Below the pieces are notes generated by a model. That model searched no databases. It saw only the letters and a program-made list of their open reading frames with translations, and was not told the origin of the DNA. The position numbers were made by a program, and so were the translations under genes. Shown in pieces: positions 31,396 to 43,100 of a DNA stretch of 64,000 bases. Where the stretch lies: NCBI GenBank assembly GCA_002633025.1, contig NMRB01001301.1:35110-99109 (forward strand). Direction: 5' to 3'. Source of the DNA: Notospermus geniculatus. Lineage: Eukaryota; Nemertea; Pilidiophora; Heteronemertea; Lineidae. The stretch's first letter is position 1. Every line of letters begins with the position of its first letter.

Positions 31396-31656
31396 CCACA
31401 TTATAAGGAAATTAATATTGATATAAAAAACAAAACAACTATAAATATCTTTAAAGTACATGTACTTGATAACACAATATCACTGGGTTTTGCCAACGGT
31501 TCATCGCTCCACACAGAGCTCAGGTACGTTGATTGTATTGTCATTGACTGGTATTTAGTGGTAAAAAACACTTGGATGTCTTTTAACCCTTTCATTGCTG
31601 GCGGCAATTTCTCCATTAAACACCAATTCCTAAGGTTAAAAGGCTGTCTCGTGAAT

Positions 31657-32152
31657 CCACTCCGAGTTAGACTCACTCAGTCAGTCGCCACGCGCGGCGC
31701 TGGAGTAGCTTCCCGCGGAGCGACTGACACCACTCGACCAAATCTCGTGAAATCTCGCTTTACTGGTCGCAGAACGTTGCGACAGGCCGAATCGACGCGC
31801 TATGAATGAATGACAATAATGTAGCAGTCACATGATGCAAATATGGCTGCCATATGGTATATGAAGCATTGTTTGTATTATGTACAGTGATGTACGGTAA
31901 GTACACATGGTACATGACTTATGCATTGCATATGACAAGTGTTTGGGTAGAAAATGGGTGATGTTGCTGGCAAAATCACAGTCGAATGACATCTAAATAT
32001 TGACTGGAGTCACATGACAAAAAAGTGCGTAAATGCGGCTGCGGCTAGCTCTCTCAATGTATTGACCGTGCATAAAATATACACGAGTGGTGTCAGACTC
32101 TGTATTTTATGGTAATGTAAGAGTCTGACCGCGTGAGACTAACTCCGAGTCC
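31657..32152. mobile_element. Fold-back element with ACTCCGAGTTAG ends
   Basis: CCACTCCGAGTTAGACTCAC and GTGAGACTAACTCCGAGTCC are imperfect inverted ends of a ~495-bp element. Confidence 0.6.
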
Positions 32153-32207
32153 AATATCAGGATGTAACGTTTTTTATTCCTGGGTCGTAGAAGTTTCAAA
32201 CATATAA

Positions 32208-32806
32208 AGGCCTGTATTCTAGAAGCCTCCTTAAAGGGACTAGGCAAATTTTTTCAAGCTTCGGTTATTACAAAATGCTAGTCTTTCATGATAAATTCCC
32301 ACCGTCAATTCACTTTTTCAATTAAGTGTTAATTACTGGCACCCAGACAAATCAGTCATCACCACACCATGGAGCATTCACCACGTCATTGGGAACCTAT
32401 CGCTGTATGTATTGTATGGAGCGAGCTTGTACTCTATTATGTTGATTAGGTTCCCAGTGACGTGGTGAATGCTCCATGGTGTGGTGATAACTGATTTGTC
32501 TGGGTGCCAGTAATTAACACTTAATTGAAAAAGTGAATTGACGGTGGGAATTTATCATGAAAGACTAGCATTTTGTAATAACCGAAGCTTGAAAAAATTT
32601 TCCTAGTCCCTTTAACTCTAAGGTACACTTGAAGCTTTTGTATTCTGCCCTGCAAACAATAGCTAAAGGTAAACCTCAGAGATAAGGGGCCGTATTTTAG
32701 AAGCTTCCTTAACTCTGAAGGTTTATCTTTAGCTATTATTTGCAGTGCAGAATACAAAAGCTTAAAGTGAACTTAAGAGTTAAGGAGGGTTCTAGAATAC
32801 AGGCCA
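32208..32806. mobile_element. GGCCTGTATTCTAGAAG MITE hosting a TTAA element
   Basis: Left end AGGCCTGTATTCTAGAAGCC, right end GGTTCTAGAATACAGGCC. The left TTAA has been entered by the 377-bp element at 32235-32611. A related left-end fragment follows at 32690 (GGGGCCGTATTTTAGAAG). Confidence 0.75.
32235..32611. mobile_element. 377-bp TTAA fold-back, copy 1
   Basis: TTAA precedes and follows AGGGACTAGGCAAATTTTTT ... AAAAAATTTTCCTAGTCCCT. The arms are about 170 bp each and include CATCACCACACCATGGAGCA. A nearly identical copy is at 33504-33880, also 377 bp. Confidence 0.9.
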
Positions 32807-33304
32807 AGGAAGCTTCTGGAATACGGCCCAAATAGTTTTTTTACTTTTTGTATAGTCCTTCATCAGGGTTATTAAAAGTTGCATATGCAAAGAAATAGGG
32901 CCTAATAAATTTCTGAGATTTTGTTTATCAAAAACTTTCTTTGATCGAAAGTGTTACATCTTTATACAACATCCAGATTTGTAGAGGGCGGTTTTAAATC
33001 ACAACTTGTCACGCGAGATAACCTCTTTAATGCCAAGTATTCTGATTATTTTGCACACTGTTGATTTTCCTGGTAGGACAATTTGACAAGAAAATATCAT
33101 TCGGAAGTTAATTTTCTTGTGATAAGGAGCAAAAAAATGTTGGAAGTACACATTGGCTGATTATGCAACAAGGTCAAATTCTGACATACAAAGATTGCAT
33201 CGAAATGTGATAACATCATGGAATGCTTTGATAGAGTTAGTCACACAGTTAGCTTTGGCAAGATAAAAACTACAAGGACCACATGCTAATGCTATAAAAT
33301 CATA

Positions 33305-33427
33305 TTGGCTGGTATTCATAAAAGTTAGCAAATGCTTTTACTTAAGATTTGCACAGCAAGGTCCAATGTAAATGTACTGCAAAACTTGAAGTAAAAGCAT
33401 TTGCTACTTTTTATGAATATCAGCCAA
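33305..33427. mobile_element. Short fold-back AAAAGTTAGCAAATGC, copy 1
   Basis: TTGGCTGGTATTCATAAAAG faces TATGAATATCAGCCAA. Sisters are at 43192-43315 and 37577-37694. Confidence 0.85.
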
Positions 33428-33503
33428 TTTCTGGGTGTCATGACAGCAGATTGAAACAAAAATATGAGAAATAAATAAAAGTCGGTTGTTTCGACAACCT
33501 TAA

Positions 33504-33880
33504 AGGGACTAGGAAAATTTTTTCAAGCTTCGGTTATTACAAAATGCTAGTCTTTCATGATAAATTCCCACCGTCAATTCACTTTTTCAATTAAGTGTTA
33601 ATTACTGGCACGCAGACAAATCAGTCATCACCACACCATGGAGAATTCACCACGTCACTGGGAACCTCTCGCTGTATGTTTTGTATGGAGCGAGCCTGTA
33701 CTCTATTATGTTGATTAGGTTCCCAGTGACGTGGTGAATGCTCCATGGTGTGGTGATAACTGATTTGTCTGGGTGCCAGTAATTAACAGTTAATTGAAAA
33801 AGTGAATTGACGGTGGGAATTTATCATGAAAGACTAGCATTTTGTAATAATCGAAGCTTGAAAAAATTTTCCTAGTCCCT
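33504..33880. mobile_element. 377-bp TTAA fold-back, copy 2
   Basis: Same length, ends and arms as copy 1, with TTAA on each side (33500-33503 and 33881-33884). High identity between copies suggests recent movement. Confidence 0.9.
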
Positions 33881-34089
33881 TTAACAAATGCTGAATTGAA
33901 AAGATACTTAGAGATACCACTACTTGAAGGCAGAACTGCACTGTCTGTTGGCTACAGTTTCAAATCACATTGTGATCCATTGTGAACTGGTGATCCTATT
34001 GAAGAGTGAAGTAACTTTAGGGCCTATTATTCCAAACTTTTTCAGAAGATTTTTGGAAATTCTGATTCAGTGACAAAGTGAATCAAAGT

Positions 34090-34665
34090 ATTTAGTGGAA
34101 ATTGTTTGAGAATTGGATGAATATAAGGGTTTATTCCCACTTCGCCCCTTCCCACCGAATATAAGATGTTCACGAACAACCACACTGAAAAGACATTTTC
34201 ACGTTGCGTTTATTGGAAAAATCTTCGTAGCTATGGACATGTGCTCCAAAATTGTTTTAGAATTGGATGAGTACAACAGGTTCACTAACTACCACATTGA
34301 AAAAGAATTTTCACGTTGTGTTTATAGGAAAAGCAGAGCTATGGACATGTGCCAAAAATATGATGACATTTCTTGGAGTTTCTAAAGAATTAGATGAGTA
34401 GAGATGAGAAGTAGTTCATGAACTATTTACAACATTGAAAAGGAATTTTCATGTTGTATTTATTGGGAAAAGGAGAGCTGCGGACATGTGCCCAAAATAT
34501 GATGGCATTTATAGTGGAAATCGTTTTAGAACTGGATGAGTTCAGAGTAGGCCTATAAGACGTTCACGAACTACTATATTGTAAAGGAATTTTCATGATG
34601 TTTTATCGGGAAAAGAGAGCTATGGACATGTGCCCAAAATATGATGTCATTTAGTGATAACCAGT
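34090..34665 (+). repeat. Tandem repeat, about 160 bp, four units
   Basis: Units share TTTTAGAATTGGATGAGTA, CATTGAAAAGGAATTTTCA and GAGCTATGGACATGTGCCC-AAAATATGATG. Single dispersed copies of the last part are at 3310-3345, 6700-6770 and 48420-48480. Confidence 0.8.
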
Positions 34666-34690
34666 ACCGTAATTGGTTGAGTATTCATCA

Positions 34691-35606
34691 TTTCGACAAC
34701 CCCCTCCCCCCGCCATCTTAGTTTCAACGAAGATTTTCTGCGTGCACACTTATCTGGTCGGCAAACCAACACATAGGATTGGTCGGGGGATACGGATTTG
34801 CCGACCAGATGCAGGGCTTTCAATAGCGTGCGTATGGACGTATTTTACGCACTGAAATCTCAATTTACGCACGAAAAGAATAGCAGTGTTCGTCAAATAC
34901 GCATTGCCTTGCACGTCAAAGAAGTCAAATACGCTCTAAAATTATTATATGATCGTGAAATACGCATAAGCATCCCGCTCCTGGCCGTATTCCTGAAACG
35001 CCCAACCCCGGCGGTGGGAAGATGTTTCCGTCTTAGTATTATAGCCAAATGATAGCGCACAGCCGCCTGACTTTCTGTTGACGATCGCGTTCATCTCTCC
35101 ACACAATACACTGATCACACGATGACTCAGCACCAGGCGGCAACACCGCTGACGTCACCATTCATTTTCGTGACTTTTATCATAGTACGTGGCTTTCTGT
35201 CTGTTCTGTATGGCGTGGCAGCTTACTCTATTTAAATAAATCCGTGAACATTGTTTTCCGGCCTGTCCCTCGCGAAAAGACCCATTGATTTATGATGTAA
35301 GGCACCAACAAGCAAGAGAAAACCAGTGTTTTATTTGAAGTTTTTGATACAAACACAGACACGTCGTCATGTCAAAAAAGGAGGATCAGACTATATATAA
35401 TGGTGAATAAGGCAATACGCATTGACCACAAAATGAGGGAGTCAGGTGATGCATTGGCCTCCAGGGATGAGAGTCATTGACGCATTGGGAAAAAACGGTG
35501 GAAGTCAATGACACCCTGACATCAGAAATTAATGAAAGCCCTGCAGATGTAACTGCGCATGTGAGTTCGCAACAAATCCAAGATGGCGGGGGAGGGGGCG
35601 TCGAAA
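34691..35606. mobile_element. Nested fold-backs (outer 916 bp, inner 34811-35544)
   Basis: Outer ends: TTTCGACAACCCCCTCCCCC and GGGGAGGGGGCGTCGAAA, next to CGCCATCTT/AAGATGGCG. Inner ends: GCAGGGCTTTCAATAG and TTAATGAAAGCCCTGC. A third small palindrome, TCTGGTCGGCAAA/TTTGCCGACCAGA, lies at 34753-34809. No coding frame. Confidence 0.65.
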
Positions 35607-36023
35607 CAATAAATTACTGAACACAAATTTTGCACCAGACCCATTAGCTATTGGGATGGAACGATCTTGAGGCCTAAATCATACACATACAAACAAGGGC
35701 AGAAAACATTATATTATGACCCTATTCCTTGACACCTGAACGATGCATGCAGCAAGTCATGGATGAAACGAAAACAAGAATTCCAATAAAATATTGCCAA
35801 TAGTTTGTAAAATTACATAATTAACGGACTTTCAAATGACATCACAGATCATAGCCATGACGATATTAATACAGATCTTCAGACCAATTAAATCTAATGT
35901 TACAGAACAAACAGGAAGTAGTACAGATCTTCAAGCCAATCAGATTCAGTGTTAGAGTTATGATAATACACCAAGGACACTGAATGATTTGCATAACAGA
36001 GATTTTGATTGGATGAAGATTTT

Positions 36024-36162
36024 GGCCCGTATTCAAAAAGGGTGTTTAAGACTTAGACACGTGTAACTTCGTCAAATGCATGGTGGAAATGTGTGCATTT
36101 AGTGAATTTACATGCGTCTAAGCCTTAATTGCACGATGATCAGCCTTTTTTGAATACGGCCC
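36024..36162. mobile_element. Fold-back GGCCCGTATTCAAAAAGG, copy 1
   Basis: GGCCCGTATTCAAAAAGG faces CCTTTTTTGAATACGGCC. The interior CAAATGCATGGTGG and TTAGTGAA matches the member at 49825-49940. Confidence 0.8.
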
Positions 36163-36315
36163 TTTATGTCTTCATCCTACCCTTTGCACACAATTCACTA
36201 GGCCTAGCCCTAGGCCTAGATAGTTTCATTTCAATACCAATTTTACAACGGACAGACCATTTTCATTCAAAGAAGCAATTCCTTCAAACCAAGCAATCAA
36301 AATAACATTTAACAA

Positions 36316-36696
36316 TAGTGAGGTTTCACAAATCTGACGAAAAACGAAGTACGAAATATGAAATTCAACTTCGTTTCCAGGACCTAATGTATTTCTGGAG
36401 ATGGTTGCTACCACAAATGTCCCTAGTGCGTCTTTTAGCAAGTCATGTAAGACCGAAAGAGTTATGGTGCATCTTGAATTTATAAATTTCAACTTCGTAT
36501 CTACGAATTTGAAACGAAAGATAAATTTCAAAGTTTACCGTAACTCTATCGGTCTAACGTCATATGCTAAAAGACGCTCTTGCAGCAGGCGATATTTGTT
36601 GTACCAACCATCTCCTGAAATACATTACGTCATGGAAATTAAGTTCAATTTCGTATTTCGTACTTCGTGTTTCGTCAGATTTGTGAAACCTCACTA
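36316..36696. mobile_element. TAGTGAGGTTTCACAAATC fold-back
   Basis: Left TAGTGAGGTTTCACAAATCT, right AGATTTGTGAAACCTCACTA, followed inward by GACGAAAAACGAAGTACGAA and its complement. The ends resemble the TTAGGGAGGTTT family. Confidence 0.85.
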
Positions 36697-36779
36697 ATAA
36701 CCCAATTGGAAGAATGCACAAAAGAGCAAGAATGCTACACTACAACTAATAAAAATAGATTTACACTTACAGGATGCAA

Positions 36780-36915
36780 CATTTGAATTCAAATAATTGA
36801 CTGACCAATTCAACAAAAACTCCATTGACCAATCACAATGCCGCATTTGAATTCAAACAAACCCATTGACCAATCAGAATAGAGAATACCTTTTGTAAAG
36901 CCATTGACCAATCGC
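36780..36915. repeat. CCATTGACCAATC repeats at the end of CASD1
   Basis: CCATTGACCAATC or close variants occur at about 36831, 36868 and 36900, with GACTGACCAATTC and CACCAATCGG nearby. On the minus strand they lie just after the CASD1 stop codon, in its 3' UTR. They contain the CCAAT/ATTGG pentamer. Confidence 0.55.
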
Positions 36916-37169
36916 TATGAGAAGACGCCACGTCTGACACCAATCGGAATGAGTATCATGAAAAAAAATATGGTATTCCTAAGAGCTAGCTTCCAGTCTT
37001 CTGGTACGGCATATTTTGCAAGCGTCACTGTGATTTTGTTGATTTCGTGGCTCACGCAGATAAATATAAATGTTGTCACAATAACATTGAGTACCTGGTT
37101 GCTTGGAACAAGAACTAGAACTCCATGTGTGTCAGCTGCTAACCAGATGTGATACTGTCCTATAAATAA
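36915..37169 (-). CDS. CASD1: CASD1 exon 19 (terminal)
   Basis: [20 protein letters not shown] to [19 protein letters not shown], ending [15 protein letters not shown] and a TAG stop. Confidence 0.93.
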   Translation of the reverse strand, partial: LFIGQYHIWLAADTHGVLVLVPSNQVLNVIVTTFIFICVSHEINKITVTLAKYAVPEDWKLALRNTIFFFMILIPIGVRRGVFS

Positions 37170-40100
37170 CTGAAAAGAGAAAACGGCATATAGAGATTTT
37201 CCACAGGTGATGGCAGATCAGCTGTTTGGCTGCAAAAAATAATATATTGCAAAATTTTGAAAAATCAAACAAGTACCGGGTATAGATGTTTTGCTAACAG
37301 CCATTTTGCCAAAATTAGGTCATCGTGGTGAACATGAGGTCATCCTGCTGCAACATGGTGAACATTTCCAAGCTTGGCACTTTGCCCATGTTGAAGTTGG
37401 GGTGAATCATACTTTAGACTTACTTACCTCTAATGATATCTTGCCAAACCAGGCAAAAAATGTGCTGTACTTCTGCCGAATAATATGGAAGGTATTGCGA
37501 AGGAAAATGAAGGATATAATCTGAAAACAAAATAAAATGGTATTAGACCTTTAAGTCCATATCCCATCATGACCATGGGTGGTACGAATAAAGCCTAGTA
37601 ATTGCTTTTACTCAATGCTTGTACAGGACCCACCAGTGCAACTGTACAGGAGAACTGAAGTAAAAGCATTCACTAGTTTTTATTCATCCCACCCGATGTG
37701 TGCATATCTGGCCATGCAACCTGTATACATGTAGTTCATTCTTCCTGTAATGGAGAGGGTGTCTCGCCTTAACAGCGGGCTCTCCATTTTCCCATTTTCC
37801 ACCCATTGCACATCTATAGACCATTCTCAAATTGACGTCAACGACTAAGATGTGCGCACTTCCGCCGAAATCTCAACCACAACCTCGGTCTGAAACTGAA
37901 CGACGTAACGCAGACAACCCCACGACAGTGTCGTTGAAGACGTTGCGTCAGACTCGACCATTGCTGAATCATGGATGGCATCACGTCAGCTGTTTCAGAT
38001 CGAGGTTCTTGTTGAGATTTCAGCAGAAGTGCGCAGATCTGCGAATTTGAGAATTGCCTATTTGCTATATTTTCTATAGAGCGAATAATTTTGCCGTATT
38101 TGGCATTTAACCCACAACTCAACTCTATTCTGAAGTATCCCAGTGCTGCAGCAGGCCTCGACTCCTACTAACACAGCACAATCTGACAGACTTTTGTCTG
38201 CTACCCCTCCAAGATCTAGAAGGCACCAACTTACTGGAAGAAAGACGATGTAGGAATGGATGTCATTGCACTCTTCTTTAGTTCGACAGATCATGGAGAA
38301 TATGGAATAGCTCTGAAAATTGGAATGAAAAAAATTAACTCTTTGAAATGAGGAACATAAGCTCTTCACTTCTGTCGTATGGGACAGTAAGCCGTGGTGC
38401 TTTGTACCTTGTGTCTTTGCAAGGGCAAGTAAAAGACCTCATCCAAGTGAGGAACATGAGTAGCTTGTGATGGCCTCTTCCGTGCTTATAGTCTGGCGCA
38501 GCCTTCGCGCGACCCAATGGAATGCAGAAATACGAAATCTGACAACAGCTAATTACGCCATCTACCCCCCGCGTTACCAACGACGATTGCCTGCACATGA
38601 CTGGGCACTATTTACAGTCTCTTCGCAATTCATACATTCTACAGCCATTCTACAGCGTTTGCACACAGTGTCACTAGTAAGTGTCACTAGTAAAGGACTC
38701 CTGAGAGATATGCTGCCTGTAATTTTCGTTTTTGCGTGTAAAAGTGGAGCAGAGTATAGGCCTAATTTGATCACGCTGTCCAATCGGTTATTCAAGAGCC
38801 ATACACAATGTACTTTGAATAAGATATGTGGTCAGCCTGTGGTTTGTGGTAAGCCTACTTCCGCATTCCATTGGGTCATGCGAAGGCTGCGCCAGACTTT
38901 ACCAGGGCCAATAATGCTATGGCTTCGGCCCTGATGGAAAAAATCAAATACAAATAGAAAGGCCTCAACTGGCATGACTGGGGATCAAACCCAGAATCTC
39001 AGAGGTGATATGTGACCCTCCACTATAAAACCAGTGTAAAGTTGCATGGAAAATGGGCCTAACCGACATGACACCAGAAGATAAAGATAGAAAAAGAATC
39101 GCTCACACTTCACAACAGACAGGCAGACAATACTGAAACTGACAAATGCACTGGTCCCAACTTGCCAACCTCAGAGTGACTGATGATTGGTTTTGTGGTG
39201 GAGGTCAATTTCGGTGTTGTCTGTCTATTGTGAGGTTTGAGTGACCCTGTCTCTCTCTTTATCTCCTGGTGTCATGCCAGTACGTTTAGGCTCATGTTCC
39301 ATGCGACTTTACACTGGTTCTGTGGCGGAGGGTCACATATATCCACTACTAGCATCATGGAATAAAATATACTTACAAAAAGACCTAAAGCAGAGAAGAC
39401 TGTCACTGAGAAAGACACTGTCTTTGGGAACAACATGCCTCCACCAGTATCGTTGAGAATTTTGAACTTTTTGAGGGTGGCACAGGCAAATGCAAAGATG
39501 GCGCCATAAAGAAAACTCTGCAAATGAAGAAAATGAGAATTTTCAATGAGTCTTGAGAGCATTACAGGCAATACAAAGACAATACCGTGGTAGAACATTC
39601 TGTAAATGAGAATTTTCAATGAGTCTTGAGAGCATTACAGGCAATACAAAGACAATACCGTGGTAGAACATTCTGTAAATGAGAATTTTCAATGAGTCTT
39701 GAGAGCATTACAGGCAATACAAAGGCAATACCGTGTAGAACATTCTGTAAAATGAGAATTTTCAATGAGTCTTGAGTGTGTTACAGGCAATATACTTTAA
39801 AGCCCCTCTGTATTCAATTTGGAAAAACACGAATCATTGCCGCGATTCTTGACGTCACGACGCGTGCAGTGTAAAATGTACTATGCTCTATCTGAATACA
39901 TTGGAGCTCTGCCTGCAGTTTTTTCAATATGTGTTGTAAACTGGGCTTGATTCTCTGAAGTACGTATCAGGCAAGCATTAGGAGACATCGACAAGGTTTT
40001 GAGACCTCTATCTGCAGTCTCCTAACATTTTGAAAATACTGTGAAATTCAATACAGAGGGGCTTTAAATGTGAACAAGAGGCCCATGGGCCTTGCGCTCA

Positions 40101-43100
40101 GCTGACTTTGTAATAGTTGTTTGGAGTGGTAACTGTAGTGGGCAAATGTTTCCAAGGTGGAGAAGACATTGTGTGTAAACTTGTTGTTTGCTGAAAACAG
40201 GAGGATTACAAGAGAATGATGTTTCCTATCACGTAATTTGTTAACACTGGAAATGTGCAACACTCAGAGACATTACACCAGATACCACTTTCAGGGCCCT
40301 GGGACGTGCGGTTGCAAAACGTGCCAGTTTCACGGACTACAGACAGACAGACAGACAGACGCCACTCAGTACACATATGAATAGCTCCGCTGACCTTTGG
40401 TCAGCTGAGCTAAAAATGTGAATTTTTTATTGAGTGGTTTTCAGGCAATACCATGTAAAACACCTTGAATGTTTTACAGGCAATTTCATGTAAAACACGT
40501 TGAGTGGTTTACAGGCAATATCATGTAAAGGGCAATACCATGTAAAACAGTCTGTTTCCACTGAGTATTGAGGGTGTTTCACAACACCATCTAGAACACC
40601 TCTGTAAATAAGCACTCAGCTTCAACACCCCTCCCCCAAAACATGACCATTGCACTTACGTATCTGTCCAGTTTCCATCGGAAGCGCCACTCGTGAAGCG
40701 AGTCATCTTCCATCACAAAGAATGCTTTGAACGGCTTCATAAGGAAGATCTTCTCAAACAGGACCTGAAAGAGGACCAGGAAAACTGCAGGAATTTTAGA
40801 AATACATGTAAAATAAAACTTATAAAATTTTGGAATTCGAGACTGGTACGATATGTAAAAGTCGTCTCCGAGTTTTGCAAATTTTCAACCCCAACTGGGG
40901 TCTTCCTCAGGCACTTTCTAGTAGAGATAGTAGAATGTTTCACTTCTGGGATCTCTACTAGAAAGTGCCTGAGGAAGACACCGGTTGGGGTTGAAAATTT
41001 GCCGAATTCGGAGACGACTTTTACGTATCGTACAATTTTGTGTGTTGTTCTTTGTGCTCTATGTTGGATATAGGAATTCGAGACTGATGTTAAAAAACTC
41101 GCACAAACAAGGGATCGAACAAAGGGATCAGCATTCATATTGGCATTTCTGGCCTTTGCGAAAACCTTCTGTTGTATAAGAAATCAACTCACCTCAAACA
41201 GAAACAGTATTGTCACCAACACAATAAGAAGAATGAACTTGACAGCCATGTAAATATAGTACAGGAGATTCACTGGAAGAAGAAAATGATGAAACATCAT
41301 CATTATGAAAACGTGAAGAATTTTTATGTAGAGGGCAGACTTCAAAGCCAGCTGCAGGGCAACTACCAGTAATACCATTCTATTAAGACACACTTCGGGA
41401 TTGACTGAGCATGTAGAGTGCAGACTTTACTAAGCAGGCTGCAGGGCAACTACCAGTTGCCATTCAAAGCATTCTTTTTTACCTCTGGGATCTCTACTAG
41501 AAAGTGCCTGAGGAAGACCCCGGTTGGGGTTGAAAATTTGCAAAATTTGGAGACGACTTTTATACGCATTTTATCATTTTGTGTGTCGTTCTTTGTGTTC
41601 TACATGTATGTTGGATGTCTATAATAATAAGGTGTCAAAATTAGATAGATAGATAATTTGAAGCTTCATAACCCTTTTGGATCTTAAGCTTATACAACGG
41701 GGTGGAGTGCACGACAGGCTACTGTCCACCTGTGTGGGGTCTTTTACTTGCCCTGGCATAGACACTCAGGTACAAGGGACCACGGCTTTGAGTCTCACCC
41801 GACAGACTATTCCATGTTCACAGCTTTTCACATACATGTCCTGGCCGGGGATCGAACTGACGCACTGACCCTGTTAGGATTGAAAGTCAAGCGTGTTAGA
41901 CCGCTCGACCACCAGGCCAAGACAAAAGGTTGACCAGTTAAATTTTAAAGGCAAACTCTAGTGTTCTCAGTAGAGCCGGGTGATCTTCTGGCAAATGGTC
42001 CACAAATTCGACTTCTTTCAAAAGTGGCATAAGATTTTATGCCGATAGGCTATGTCATTCATATTGGCATACATGTAAGATTTTATGCCGATAGGCTATG
42101 TCATCAATATTGGCATAAGATTTTATGCCGATAGGCTATGTCATTCACATTGGCATAAGATTTTAAAATTCACAGCCACTCCAACATGTCTAATGACAAT
42201 ACATAACAAAGTGATATATGAAAACAATAAACAATAAGGCTGGTGTTACATTGGTAACATTTATGTAACATTTTGATATACCGGTAAGTTTTTTCAGCAT
42301 CACCAACACTTGCTATTTTCTGTCTCTATGCTTGTCTATATGAGGCCACTAGTAACACTGCACAACAAAACCTCCCCAGGAAGGACACCTAAACTCATCT
42401 GAGCAGACAGCATCTTCTGTTGAAGTTTTCTAAAAGCATTGGAAATGAATTGGGAAAAACTTGAAGGAGCATTCTTCAGATGGGTCACAGGAACAACATT
42501 TCTTCAAATATTTTTCAATCAGTTCCATAGGATGTAAGAATGGTAAGGAAACTTTGACAGAAGATGCCGTCTGCTGGACTCTGGGGGCAGATGAGTTAAA
42601 GGCCAGGTAAAATTGAAATCAAGGCCAGTGGGTCTGTAATGCAGTATGAATGCACTACAGGTTACATTTCGGTAGTGGTGAATATCTCACTACGGGCCTT
42701 GGCCTCTACATTGATTACAGCTGTCAGAATGAACAAAATTGTCAGTTAAGAATTAGACTTTGTTGTCCTAAGGGAAGTGTCCTCCTTGGAGAGGTGTCCG
42801 AGATGGGAGGTACTAATCTAATGTAAAGTATAATTCACCCTAACTTCAACATGGGTAAAGTGCCAGGCCTGTGCAACAGACACCATAAAGTGGACACAAT
42901 GATTAAACCACAAATCACAATATTTACCAGTTGACTGAGGACGAGTTGGGAGTGTTCAAGTGACCTACCACATGGATTATTTACCACTGACTTGTGCACA
43001 TTCCCTTGCTTGGCACTTTGCCCATTTTGAAGTTCGGGTGAATTATACTTTAGGTGATGCGAGGCAAACTTCATGCACAAGGAATTAAGCATAAAAATAA

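Noticed and set aside
31315-31809. 164-codon plus-strand ORF
   Set aside because: It starts inside a hammerhead-like repeat and ends inside a fold-back element; no domain.
36900-37169. Plus-strand ORF at 36904-37152
   Set aside because: Antisense shadow of CASD1 exon 19, whose frame is supported by family motifs and phase.
40693-41138. ORFs on both strands of about 130 codons
   Set aside because: They are produced by the inverted pair of repeats; only the part at 40660-40764 is a real exon (CASD1 exon 15, minus).
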